From assembly GCA_028817895.1 (NCBI GenBank), contig JAPPOQ010000012.1, positions 124,001 through 188,000 of the forward strand: a stretch of DNA of 64,000 nucleotides, read 5' to 3'. The stretch is from Ahrensia sp. GTDB lineage: Bacteria > Pseudomonadota > Alphaproteobacteria > Rhizobiales > Rhizobiaceae. Shown here one piece after another: positions 29,176 through 37,345 of the stretch. The translations under genes were made by a program, and so were the position numbers. The first letter of the stretch is position 1, and the number at the start of each line of letters is the position of its first letter. Below the pieces are notes generated by a model. That model did not search any database and was not told where the DNA came from. It saw only the letters and a list, made by a program, of their open reading frames with translations.

Positions 29176-29685
29176 TCACCGAAACGGGTAGAGCCAAACC
29201 CTGTAGTCATCGATGAGCTCATGCGCCGCCTCGATCTGCTCCTTCGTCATTTTCTTGACCACCTCTTCCTGGCTGATCGCAGCGTCGGGGTCACCGCCGA
29301 TTGCGGAGAGCACATACCAGGTATAGGCGCGCACAAGATCAGGCGCAGGCAGGCCGCGACCGGTCTCATAGTACCAGCCGATGCCGGACTGCGCTCCCGG
29401 ATGCCCTTTGAGGGACGAGCGCAGATACCACTCAAAGGCGCGCCGGTCGTCACGCTCGACGCCAAGACCCATTGCATACATGACGCCGATCAGTTCTTCG
29501 GCATCGGCATTGCCGGACCGCGCAGCCGGGAGCAGCGCCTCACGCGCTTCCACAAATTTCCCCGCCTCCATAAGGTCCCGCGCTTCCTCAATATCAGCGC
29601 GCGCGGGAGCCATGGTCGCGCAAAGCAGGGCAAGCACGACGGCCAGAAGGCGACTGTGGTCCATCAGTTTTCGATGCAATGCCAT
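29176..29685 (-). CDS. Secreted Sel1-repeat protein
   Basis: Protein of 169 residues with an N-terminal signal peptide (about 1-31, cleavage near APARAD) and Sel1/TPR-like repeats: EARDLMEAGKFVEAREALLP, then NADAEELIGVMYAMGLGVER and GAQSGIGWYYETGRGLPAPD. Sel1 proteins act as scaffolds in envelope or signalling complexes. The ATG at 29685 has a GGAGAAGAAGAG site. Its first 12 bp overlap the start of the divergent peroxidase gene, so the two promoters must lie inside each other's coding regions or be shared. A later start at 29664 would leave a 9-bp gap. Confidence 0.8.
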   Translation of the reverse strand: MALHRKLMDHSRLLAVVLALLCATMAPARADIEEARDLMEAGKFVEAREALLPAARSGNADAEELIGVMYAMGLGVERDDRRAFEWYLRSSLKGHPGAQSGIGWYYETGRGLPAPDLVRAYTWYVLSAIGGDPDAAISQEEVVKKMTKEQIEAAHELIDDYRVWLYPFR

Positions 29686-31044
29686 CGGCTCTTCTTCTCC
29701 CTCTTTGCTCTATGTCTTATGTCCTACGGCGCTGCGGCGCAGACCTCAACATCACAAAGCTCCGATGTCATGGAGGCGCTGAAAGTCAAACTGCCCGCGC
29801 CGCTCACGCAGGATGATTTTCGGCCCGTGGACATGGACAAGGTGCGCCTTGGCCGTTTGCTGTTTCACGATCCGATCCTGTCCGGCAATCGCAACATCTC
29901 CTGCGCGACCTGCCACGCCATCGAGCACGGCACCAGTGACGGTCTGTCTCTCGGCATCGGACAGGGCGGGATCGGCGTCGGGCCAAAGCGCAAAGCGCTT
30001 GATCGAGAGAAGATCCGCAAGCGCATTCCTCGCAACTCCCCTGCCCTCTGGAATCTCGGGGCAAAGGAAGTGACCATCATGTTTCATGATGGGCGCGTCA
30101 GTGTTTCGGACCGCTATGAAAACGGTTTTGACAGCCCGGCGGAGGAATGGCTGCCCGATGGGCTCGACGACATTCTTGCGGCGCAAGCCCTGTTTCCGCT
30201 CACATCGCAATTCGAGATGGCGGGGAACCCTCGAGAGAACCAAGTTGCCGGCGCTGCCAAGGACCGCGTTGATAATGTCTGGCCGATTCTCGCCAAGCGC
30301 GTGCGCGTCATCCCGGCCTATAGTGACGCCTTCATCGAAGCTTTTGACGACGTTGGTGGCCCGCTCGACATCACCATTGTCCATATTGCCAATGCGCTTT
30401 CGGCTTTCATGAATTTCGAGTGGCGCTCCTTTGACAGCCCGTTCGACTCATGGCTTGGCGGAGACGAACCCGCGCTAACAGCTCAGCAGAAGCGCGGTAT
30501 GACCGTCTTCTTTGGTGAAGGTAATTGCGCAAGCTGCCACAGCGGAAAGCTGTTCACAGACCACAAGTTTCATGCACTTGCTCTGCCGCATTTCGGACCG
30601 GGCCGCACGCGCCGCTTTGACCCTTATGCTCGCGATGTTGGCCGCATGGGCGAGACGGATGATCTAGCGGATGCCTACCGTTTTCGCACGCCCTCTCTGC
30701 GTAATATCGAACTCTCCCCGCCCTATGGTCACAATGGCGCCTATCCGACGCTTGAGGGCATTGTGCGCCACCATCTCGACCCGCAATCCGCATTTGACCG
30801 CTGGGAGCCGCAGACGGCCAATCTGCCGCGCATCGACTGGCTGAAGGCGATCGACTTTGTATCTTTTCAAGACAGCAGGGAACGCAAAAGATTGCGCGCG
30901 CATGTCGACATCAAGCCTGTACGGCTCGACGATACGCAAATCACTGATCTGATCGCGTTCCTGAAAGCGCTTACGGGAACGGCTTCAGCCAAAGGTCGCT
31001 TGGGTGAACCGGCCAGCGTGCCAAGCGGGCTTCCGGTGGACTGA
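29674..31044 (+). CDS. Di-heme cytochrome c peroxidase (CcpA/MauG family)
   Basis: Periplasmic peroxidase-like protein of 456 residues. The signal peptide is MQCHRLFFSLFALCLMSYG with cleavage near AAAQ. Two c-type haem motifs are present: CATCH (in NISCATCHAIEHG) and CASCH (in GNCASCHSGKLFTD). The core also has RNSPALWNLGAKEVTIMFHD and FRTPSLRNIELSPPYGHNGA. The frame is open much further upstream (to 29221) but that part is antisense to the Sel1 gene, so I start at the ATG with the signal peptide. It lacks a good ribosome-binding site. It overlaps the downstream sugar kinase by 1 bp. Confidence 0.85.
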   Translation: MQCHRLFFSLFALCLMSYGAAAQTSTSQSSDVMEALKVKLPAPLTQDDFRPVDMDKVRLGRLLFHDPILSGNRNISCATCHAIEHGTSDGLSLGIGQGGIGVGPKRKALDREKIRKRIPRNSPALWNLGAKEVTIMFHDGRVSVSDRYENGFDSPAEEWLPDGLDDILAAQALFPLTSQFEMAGNPRENQVAGAAKDRVDNVWPILAKRVRVIPAYSDAFIEAFDDVGGPLDITIVHIANALSAFMNFEWRSFDSPFDSWLGGDEPALTAQQKRGMTVFFGEGNCASCHSGKLFTDHKFHALALPHFGPGRTRRFDPYARDVGRMGETDDLADAYRFRTPSLRNIELSPPYGHNGAYPTLEGIVRHHLDPQSAFDRWEPQTANLPRIDWLKAIDFVSFQDSRERKRLRAHVDIKPVRLDDTQITDLIAFLKALTGTASAKGRLGEPASVPSGLPVD

Positions 31045-31931
31045 TGGCTCGCATTTTGCTCTGCGGAATCGCGGTGACGGACTTTGTCTTCAAAGTGGAG
31101 ACGATGCCCGCCGAACCGCGAAAATACTTCACCTATGAGGCTGCGATCACCGGCGGTGGCTGTGCGGCCAATGCCGCTGTCGCCATATGCAGGCTCGGTG
31201 GTGAGGCGCTGCTTTCTGCGCGATTGGGTGACGATGGTGTCGGCGACATGATCGCCGCTATGCTGGAAAAGGAAGGCGTTGATCTCTCCCTATGCGACCG
31301 CGCGCCAGATGGTCGTTCCTCCTTCTCAAGCGTCTATGTCGATGCAACAGGCGAGCGCCAGATCATGAATTTTCGTGGGTCCGGCCTTGCTGATACGCCA
31401 AGCGCACTATCTGACGTTCCCCCCGTCGATGCGGTGTTGGTCGACAATCGCTGGGGTCCGCTCATGCGCGCCGGCATTGAGGTTGGACAACGCCTCGGCG
31501 TTCCGGTCATCGTGGATGGCGAGGCACAGATCGGTGAAGACCGATTTGAGGGTGCAAGCCATGTCGCTTTCTCCCGCCACGGATTGGAAGAGTTCTCAGG
31601 ACCGGGTTCAGTTGAGGAGATGTTAACACGCGCCTCTAAAGAGCTCGGCTGCTGGGTTTGCGTGACTGATGGCGCTGCAGGTACATGGATATGCAGCGGC
31701 GGGCAGATCGAGCACATTGCGGCCTTCGCGGTGAAAGCGGTGGATACGCTGGGCGCGGGTGATATCTGGCATGGAGCCTTTGCCTTGCGCTTGGCAGAAG
31801 GGGCAGATGAACGCGATGCCGTGCGCTTTGCCAATGCCGCTGCCGCGATCAAATGCACGCGCTTCGGCGGCAGAGATGGCGCGCCCAACCGAGGCGAAAC
31901 CGACCTATTGCTGGAGAACGGCGCATTATGA
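31044..31931 (+). CDS. PfkB/ribokinase-family sugar kinase (sulfofructose-kinase-like)
   Basis: Carbohydrate kinase of 295 residues. PfkB signatures are ITGGGCAANAAVAICRLGGE near the N-terminus and VDTLGAGDIWHGAFALRL near the C-terminus, which includes the catalytic Asp (GAGD) and anion hole. From memory its blocks (MARILLCGIAVTDFVFKVE, YVDATGERQIMNF, AAIKCTRFGGRDGAP) resemble E. coli YihV sulfofructose kinase, but the rest of that pathway is not seen, so no substrate is claimed. It overlaps the peroxidase (1 bp) and the isomerase (ATGA). Confidence 0.88.
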   Translation: MARILLCGIAVTDFVFKVETMPAEPRKYFTYEAAITGGGCAANAAVAICRLGGEALLSARLGDDGVGDMIAAMLEKEGVDLSLCDRAPDGRSSFSSVYVDATGERQIMNFRGSGLADTPSALSDVPPVDAVLVDNRWGPLMRAGIEVGQRLGVPVIVDGEAQIGEDRFEGASHVAFSRHGLEEFSGPGSVEEMLTRASKELGCWVCVTDGAAGTWICSGGQIEHIAAFAVKAVDTLGAGDIWHGAFALRLAEGADERDAVRFANAAAAIKCTRFGGRDGAPNRGETDLLLENGAL

Positions 31932-33289
31932 AACTCGGCATATTGCCACTGGGTCGGCCAACCTTCGATGTCGACTATGCCAATGAGAAATTGTCGGCGA
32001 TGCTCGCCTGTCTGGATGCGAGCGGTCACGACATCATCGGACCCCGCAGTCTGTTGCTGGATGGCGATGCCACGCGTGAAACGATCAATGCGCTGAAGGG
32101 CGAGGCAATCGACCGGCTTCTCATATTGCAGGTCACCTTCACCGATGCCGCCATGACGGTGGCCGCCGCTTCGGCCAATACCATGCCATTGTCTATCTGG
32201 GCCGTGCCGGAGCCACGCCTGGGTGGGCGATTGCGGCTCAACGCCTTTTGCGGTCTGAACCTTGCCAGTCACGCCCTGGGCTTGCGCAAGCGACCCTTCA
32301 ACTGGGCCTATGCAGACGCTGACACCGTCGATCTTGATACGCTGCTTTCTGATGGCTCATCGCATGCGCCGCATCCCAAGCGGACAACCGCAACAGAGGA
32401 AGGCGCTCGGATCTCCGCCAAAATTGCTGGCAGTCGCATCGCGCGGATCGGAGAGCATCCGGAAGGATTTGATACTTGCGCATACAAGCAGGATGCGTTG
32501 AAGGCGCTTGCCGATATCAGCGTTGATGAAGTTGAGCTGGAAACGCTGTTCGACGCGGCCCGTTCCGCCGATGCCTCAAAGACGCAGCAGGTACGAGCGC
32601 AGGCGGAAGCCGATCTCACCGACCTTGCCGAAGTCGATCAGGAGCAGCTTGACCGTTCACTGAAGATGAAAGTCGCGCTTGACGCCATGCGTGCCGCCGA
32701 TGCTTATGACGCCTTTGCCATTCGCTGCTGGCCTGAAACCTTTACAGAATATGGTGGTGCAGTTTGCGGCCCGGTCTCCATGATGGGTGAAGCCAGACTG
32801 CCCTGCGCCTGTGAAGCCGATGTTTATGGCGCGCTGACACAGCTCATCCTGCAAGAGGCGGCTCAGGCGCCCGTCTTCCTGACCGATCTCGTTGATGTCG
32901 ATTGCACCGACAACAGCGCCGTCGTCTGGCATTGCGGTCAGGCGCCGATCTCGATGCGGGCGGGTGAGGCGACGGCAACGATCCATACCAACCGCAAGAT
33001 GCCGCTGCTCTACGAATTCAAGCTCAAGCCGGGGGGCGTTACGCTGATGCGCATATCGCAAGCCTTTGGCGAGACGAAAATGATTCTGGCACGCGGCGAA
33101 ATGCTGGATCGGCCCATGTCCTTCACCGGCACATCCGGCGTTCTGCGTTTTGACAGGCCGGCGGATGCAGTTCTTAACGACATCATCTCCAGCGGATTGG
33201 AACATCACATGGCGATTGCCTATGGCGATCATCTGAGGGCGCTGGAAGGCACTGCGGCGGCGCTCAACATTCCGGTGGTGCGGCTGTGA
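31928..33289 (+). CDS. L-fucose/L-arabinose isomerase-like protein
   Basis: FucI-like protein of 453 residues. The N-terminal Rossmann-type domain starts MKLGILPLGRPTFDVDYANE. The central motif AIRCWPETFTEYGGAVCGPV contains a likely metal-ligand glutamate, and CACEADVYGALTQLILQ carries the second acidic ligand; VVWHCGQAPIS and GLEHHMAIAYGDHLRAL provide candidate histidines. Family members interconvert aldoses and ketoses. The start overlaps the kinase stop (ATGA); an upstream in-frame ATG at 31853 would overlap the kinase by 79 bp and is rejected. Confidence 0.85.
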   Translation: MKLGILPLGRPTFDVDYANEKLSAMLACLDASGHDIIGPRSLLLDGDATRETINALKGEAIDRLLILQVTFTDAAMTVAAASANTMPLSIWAVPEPRLGGRLRLNAFCGLNLASHALGLRKRPFNWAYADADTVDLDTLLSDGSSHAPHPKRTTATEEGARISAKIAGSRIARIGEHPEGFDTCAYKQDALKALADISVDEVELETLFDAARSADASKTQQVRAQAEADLTDLAEVDQEQLDRSLKMKVALDAMRAADAYDAFAIRCWPETFTEYGGAVCGPVSMMGEARLPCACEADVYGALTQLILQEAAQAPVFLTDLVDVDCTDNSAVVWHCGQAPISMRAGEATATIHTNRKMPLLYEFKLKPGGVTLMRISQAFGETKMILARGEMLDRPMSFTGTSGVLRFDRPADAVLNDIISSGLEHHMAIAYGDHLRALEGTAAALNIPVVRL

Positions 33290-34380
33290 GCACCGTGCGC
33301 TATGGCCTCATTGGCGCTGGCATGATGGGGCAGGAGCACATTCGCAACATCGCATTGCTGGACGGTGCCGAGGTGGTCGCCCTGTCCGACCCGGATGAGG
33401 GCATGCGCGCCACTTCAACCGACCTCGCTGGCGGCTCGGTCAAGACCTTCAACAACCATGGCGAGTTGCTGTCGGCTGATCTGTGCGATGCCTATATGAT
33501 CGCCGCCCCGAACGATCTGCATCACAGCTTGTTGCATGATGTGATGGCTGCGGGAAAGCCCATTCTTTGCGAAAAGCCGCTTTGCACAACGGTAGAACAT
33601 TGCCGCAACATTGAGGCTCGTTCAGCAAATGCAGCCCCCATCTGGGTGGCGATGGAATATCGCTACATGCCGCCTGTGCAACGGTTGCTTGAAGAGGTCG
33701 CCAAGGGAACGGCGGGCACACCGAAGATGATTGCCATGCGGGAACACCGCTTCCCGTTTCTGGAGAAGGTGGGAGACTGGAACCGTTTCAACGCACGCAC
33801 CGGAGGAACGCTGGTTGAGAAATGCTGCCACTTCTGGGACCTCATGCGCCTGGCACTGAATAGTGATCCGGTGCGGGTGTTCGCCTCTGCCGGGGTCGAC
33901 GCCAACCATCTCGACGAGCGTTACGACGGTGCGACGCCGGATATTTTCGACAATGCGTTTGTGATCGTCGATTTCGCGAATGGCACGCGGGGCATGCTCG
34001 ATTTATGCATGTTCGCGGAAGGCTCGCACTGGCAGGAAGTGATCTCCATCACAGGACCGAAGGCACGCGTGGATGCCTGCATTCCCGGCCCGGCCCGGTT
34101 TTCGCCGGACGGATGGGAGCGCACCTCCAGACTTGTGATTTCCGACCGAGAGACCAAGGCCGTGAGCGATATGCCGGTTGAGGTTGATCATACCATCTTG
34201 TCAGCAGGCGATCATCACGGGTCGACCTTCTTCCAGCACCAGCGTTTTGTGGAGATGGTGCGGACCGGCTCAACACAACCGGAAGTCTCGGTGGAAGACG
34301 GCCTGTGGTCGGTCATCGTTGGCGAAGCGGCAGAACGCTCCGCCCGGACGGGTCAGTCGATCGATCTGACCGCCGTTTGA
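33286..34380 (+). CDS. Gfo/Idh/MocA-family oxidoreductase
   Basis: NAD(P)-dependent sugar dehydrogenase-like protein of 364 residues. The N-terminal Rossmann motif is YGLIGAGMMGQEHIRNI, and the family's catalytic-lysine motif EKP is in PILCEKPLCTTVEHC. The C-terminal domain has NRFNARTGGTLVEKCCHFWD with a conserved His. It probably oxidises or epimerises a sugar or polyol. The GTG start overlaps the isomerase stop by 4 bp, completing a tightly coupled peroxidase-kinase-isomerase-oxidoreductase operon. It ends 5 bp from the convergent VWA gene. Confidence 0.9.
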   Translation: MSTVRYGLIGAGMMGQEHIRNIALLDGAEVVALSDPDEGMRATSTDLAGGSVKTFNNHGELLSADLCDAYMIAAPNDLHHSLLHDVMAAGKPILCEKPLCTTVEHCRNIEARSANAAPIWVAMEYRYMPPVQRLLEEVAKGTAGTPKMIAMREHRFPFLEKVGDWNRFNARTGGTLVEKCCHFWDLMRLALNSDPVRVFASAGVDANHLDERYDGATPDIFDNAFVIVDFANGTRGMLDLCMFAEGSHWQEVISITGPKARVDACIPGPARFSPDGWERTSRLVISDRETKAVSDMPVEVDHTILSAGDHHGSTFFQHQRFVEMVRTGSTQPEVSVEDGLWSVIVGEAAERSARTGQSIDLTAV

Positions 34381-34385
34381 CCGGC

Positions 34386-35570
34386 CTATCTGACAAGCTC
34401 TTTCATCGCATCACCAATGCCGGAGAGAGTGAGCGGATACATACGCTCGACAAAAATCTCGCGGATCATCGCGGTTGACTGCGTGTAGCGCCAACCCTTT
34501 TGCGGCACAGGATTGAGCCAGACCGTTGACGGCCACTGATCGATCACCCGGCGCAGCCATGTTTCGCCCGATTCCGGATTCCAGTGTTCCACCGCCCCAC
34601 CGGGGTAGACGATCTCATAGGGGCTCATGGCAGCGTCGCCGACAAAGATGACCTTGTAGCTTGGACCAAAGGTGCGCAGCACATCCCACGTGTCGGTCTG
34701 CTGTCCATAGCGGCGGCGATTGTCTTTCCAGACGCCTTCGTAAAGGCAATTGTGGAAGTAGAAATATTCAAGATGCTTGAACTCGGCTCGCGCAGCGGAG
34801 AACAGTTCTTCCACCACCCTTATGTGGCCATCCATCGATCCGCCGACGTCCAGAAACAGCAGCAGCTTGACCGCATTGCGCCGTTCCGGCCGCGTTTTGA
34901 CATCAAGATAGCCGTGTTCTGCAGTCGCGCGGATTGTACCGTTCAAGTCGAATTCATCCGCCTCTCCCTCGCGTGCCCAACGACGCAGACGCTTCAATGC
35001 GACTTTGATGTTGCGCGTGCCCAGTTCGACATCATCATCGAAATTGCGGAACTCACGCTTGTCCCAAACCTTGACGGCGGAACGGTTGCGGCCTTCCTTT
35101 TGCCCGATGCGCACGCCTTCGGGATTGTATCCATAGGCACCGAATGGCGATGTGCCTGCGGTACCGATCCACTTTGAACCACCCTGATGGCGCTTCTCCT
35201 GCTCCTCCAGACGCTTTTTGAGCGTCTCCATGAGCTTTTCCCATCCGCCCAGAGCTTCGATCTCTTTCTTTTCTTCCTCAGTGAGGTGCTTCTCGGCCAT
35301 TTTGCGCAGCCATTCTTCGGGGAGTTCCATCTGCTCGATGGCCTCAGACCCTGCCACTGCCTCCAGACCCTTGAAGACCTGCGCAAAAACACGGTCGAAT
35401 TTGTCGATATTGCGCTCATCCTTGATGAGCGCGGTGCGGGCCAGAAAGTAAAATCCCTCGACATCCCACATCGCAACGCCCTTCTCCATGCCTTCCAGCA
35501 AGGTGAGGTATTCACGCAGCGAAACGGGGACCTTGGCTTCCTTCAGTCCGTAGAAAAGATTTGAGAACAT
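34386..35570 (-). CDS. VWA domain protein, CoxE-like
   Basis: Protein of 394 residues with a C-terminal von Willebrand A domain. The MIDAS motif is LFLDVGGSMDGHIRVVEELF (DXGGS, where the common form is DXSXS). Upstream lies a charged, coiled-coil-prone region (about 100-135, rich in Glu, Lys) and a conserved FGAYGYNPEGVRIGQKEGRN. CoxE-like proteins normally pair with a MoxR/CoxD AAA+ ATPase and help assemble metal cofactors; no such ATPase is adjacent here. The ATG is 4 bp from the doc stop, so expression may be coupled to the toxin module. Confidence 0.85.
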   Translation of the reverse strand: MFSNLFYGLKEAKVPVSLREYLTLLEGMEKGVAMWDVEGFYFLARTALIKDERNIDKFDRVFAQVFKGLEAVAGSEAIEQMELPEEWLRKMAEKHLTEEEKKEIEALGGWEKLMETLKKRLEEQEKRHQGGSKWIGTAGTSPFGAYGYNPEGVRIGQKEGRNRSAVKVWDKREFRNFDDDVELGTRNIKVALKRLRRWAREGEADEFDLNGTIRATAEHGYLDVKTRPERRNAVKLLLFLDVGGSMDGHIRVVEELFSAARAEFKHLEYFYFHNCLYEGVWKDNRRRYGQQTDTWDVLRTFGPSYKVIFVGDAAMSPYEIVYPGGAVEHWNPESGETWLRRVIDQWPSTVWLNPVPQKGWRYTQSTAMIREIFVERMYPLTLSGIGDAMKELVR

Positions 35571-35574
35571 CGGG

Positions 35575-35958
35575 TTATGACTTCACTGGAACGGTGTGAC
35601 TGTGGAGCCAGTCTTCCAGAGCGTTCTTGTTGAACGTGCCGGATTCAAGCTGCGACAGCACGAATGTGGAAACTTCCCCTTCTTCGGCCATAACGCGTAT
35701 GCCATTCATCCGAAGGAAGGTCGCCGCAGCAGCAAATCCGATACGTTTGTTTCCGTCGATGAATCCATGGTTCATCGTCAGACTTTCCCACAAGGCAGCC
35801 GCTTCCTCGACAATATCAGTGTAGTAGCCGGATTGGGGGCGCTGAACAGCAGCTTCGATCAGCCCCGCGTCTCGAACACCGGCTGCGCCGCCATAGCGAG
35901 CGATCTGCGCATCGTGCAGGGCAACGACCGTCTCAAAGTCGAGATAGATGGTGGTCAT
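35575..35958 (-). CDS. doc: Doc-type Fic-fold toxin
   Basis: Toxin of the Phd-Doc type II system, 127 residues. The Fic-fold catalytic motif is HGFIDGNKRIGF (H64, D68, N70, K71, R72), matching Doc HXFXDXNKR rather than AMPylating HPFXXGNGR. Doc phosphorylates EF-Tu and blocks translation. The N-terminus YLDFETVVALHDAQIARYGG and REAGL-like VRDAGLIEAAVQRPQS are typical. It follows the antitoxin by 14 bp. All catalytic residues are present, so it is probably active. Confidence 0.93.
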   Translation of the reverse strand: MTTIYLDFETVVALHDAQIARYGGAAGVRDAGLIEAAVQRPQSGYYTDIVEEAAALWESLTMNHGFIDGNKRIGFAAAATFLRMNGIRVMAEEGEVSTFVLSQLESGTFNKNALEDWLHSHTVPVKS

Positions 35959-35972
35959 GGCAACAAGCCACC

Positions 35973-36200
35973 CTATTCGGCAAGCTTGCGGAAGCTCGCA
36001 TCAAACTGATCCATGATCTCTTCATGAAAATGGAGCGCCAGCGGATTGGGACCCTTGCGCGTGCTCTGCTCATACTCTTCCTTGGACAGAACAACCGCAA
36101 CATCCCGGCCATTTTTCTGGATGGCAACAGGGCCGGCCTGTGCGCTGTCGAGCAGTTCGCCAAAGCGGTTCTTCGCATCGGTGGCGTTCATCGTTTTCAT
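35973..36200 (-). CDS. phd: Phd/YefM-family antitoxin
   Basis: Antitoxin of 75 residues. The N-terminal DNA-binding domain is MNATDAKNRFGELLDSAQAG followed by VAIQKNGRDVAVVLSKEEYE, the Phd/YefM signature. The C-terminal tail (about 45-75, LHFHEEIMDQFDASFRKLAE) would neutralise Doc. Start ATG 36200 or ATG 36191. A long perfect inverted repeat 20 bp upstream is the probable autoregulatory operator. Confidence 0.92.
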   Translation of the reverse strand: MKTMNATDAKNRFGELLDSAQAGPVAIQKNGRDVAVVLSKEEYEQSTRKGPNPLALHFHEEIMDQFDASFRKLAE

Positions 36201-36220
36201 GCTGCACCCGTCATTTCAGA

Positions 36221-36251
36221 CAAAATAGCTAATTTGACTTTAGCTATTTTG
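36221..36251. promoter_or_regulatory. Phd-Doc operator: 12-bp perfect inverted repeat overlapping the metA stop
   Basis: CAAAATAGCTAA (36221-36232), 7-nt spacer TTTGACT, then TTAGCTATTTTG (36240-36251). The arms are perfect. The right arm contains the last three codons and the TAA stop of metA. The site is 21 bp before the antitoxin start, the usual place for a Phd operator. In RNA the same repeat could form a hairpin at the metA 3' end. Confidence 0.75.
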
Positions 36252-37163
36252 CCCAATCTCGTCAATATCGAACGGTGTGGTCTGGTAGATCTGGTTGATC
36301 CAGTTGCCGAACAACAAGTGGGCATGACTGCGCCAGCGATTCTGCGGCGGCATGTCGGGATTGTTCGCGGGAAAATACTCATGCGGGATCTCGATTGGTC
36401 TTCCCGCAGATATGTCGCGCGCATATTCCTCGCCCAGCGAGGTGGAATCATATTCGATGTGATTGAAAATATAGAGCCGCTTGCCTGTCCGCTCGGACAC
36501 CAGGCAAGGTCCGGTGATGTCGCTTTCCATCAGCAGGTCGAGGCCTGACGCGTCGCGAATGTCGCTGCTGCGCACTTCCGTCCAGCGCGACACAGGAATG
36601 GAGAAATCATCGGAAAATCCTGCCAGATAGGGGGAGGAGGGCTTCAGATTGCGGTGGCGATAGACACCAAACGCCTTTTGCTGAAGCTCATATTTCGGCA
36701 CGCCGTGGAAGTGATAAATCGCAGCCATCGCTCCCCAGCAGATATTGAAGGTCGACAGCACATGCGTGCGGGACCATTCAAAAATCCGGGTCAGCTCATC
36801 CCAATAAGTGACCTCTTCAAAGGGCAGTGTTTCAATGGGCGCGCCGGTGATGATGAAACCGTCAAACTTGCGATGGCGCACATCTTCCCACCGCTGATAG
36901 AATGAGATGAGATGGTCTTGCGAGGTGTTTTTCGACACATGCTCGCTCATGCGCACCAGAGTCATTTCCACCTGAAGCGGCGTCGCACCGATGAGCCGTG
37001 CGATCTGGGTTTCCGTGCGGATCTTGTTGGGCATCAGATTGAGCAGCCCGATCTGGAGCGGTCGGATGTCCTGACGCGTTGCTGTGCGTTCGTCCATCAC
37101 CATAACACCTTCGGCCTCGAGCGTGGCGCGAGCGGGCAAGGTGTTGGGAATTCGAATGGGCAT
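36240..37163 (-). CDS. metAA: Homoserine O-acetyltransferase, MetA fold
   Basis: Methionine biosynthesis enzyme of 307 residues that acylates homoserine. The catalytic triad is C142 ([16 protein letters not shown]), H235 and E237 (FNHIEYD). The residue that sets acyl-CoA choice in this family, position 111, is Glu ([12 protein letters not shown]); Glu favours acetyl-CoA while Gly favours succinyl-CoA, so I call it an acetyltransferase. A SAM-II riboswitch about 70 nt upstream indicates repression by S-adenosylmethionine. Its stop codon lies in the Phd-Doc operator. Confidence 0.93.
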   Translation of the reverse strand: MPIRIPNTLPARATLEAEGVMVMDERTATRQDIRPLQIGLLNLMPNKIRTETQIARLIGATPLQVEMTLVRMSEHVSKNTSQDHLISFYQRWEDVRHRKFDGFIITGAPIETLPFEEVTYWDELTRIFEWSRTHVLSTFNICWGAMAAIYHFHGVPKYELQQKAFGVYRHRNLKPSSPYLAGFSDDFSIPVSRWTEVRSSDIRDASGLDLLMESDITGPCLVSERTGKRLYIFNHIEYDSTSLGEEYARDISAGRPIEIPHEYFPANNPDMPPQNRWRSHAHLLFGNWINQIYQTTPFDIDEIGQNS

Positions 37164-37232
37164 GGAGGGCTACCTTCCGCATAAACCGAATGCTCGCGCT
37201 ATCGGCTCGTCTCGTGAAGGCATCACACAGGC

Positions 37233-37289
37233 GGTCCTTTAGCGAATTGTTTTTCGTGGCTGCAAGCCGACCGGCCAAATCACCACGTT
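37233..37289 (-). ncRNA. SAM-II riboswitch
   Basis: The minus strand reads AACGTGGTGATTTGGCCGG, TCGGCTTGCAGCCACG, AAAAACAATTCGCTAAAGGACC. This matches the SAM-II (metA) motif: stem P1 CGTGG/CCACG, the GATTTG loop, the GGTC loop sequence pairing as a pseudoknot with GACC at the 3' end, and the conserved CGCTAAAG. It lies 70 bp upstream of the metA start, a longer distance than the usual placement near the ribosome-binding site. Confidence 0.92.
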
Positions 37290-37345
37290 GATATTGGATT
37301 AGAGATGCGATCCGAATTCGTCAATCATGTGGCGTTCTCTAGCAA

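Noticed and set aside
29221-29673. N-terminal extension of the peroxidase to 607 residues
   Set aside because: It is antisense to the Sel1 gene and would bury the clear signal peptide beginning at 29674.
31044-34380. Calling the sugar operon a sulfoquinovose pathway
   Set aside because: Only the kinase shows similarity, from memory; no aldolase, sulfolactaldehyde enzyme, sulfoquinovosidase or transporter is present.
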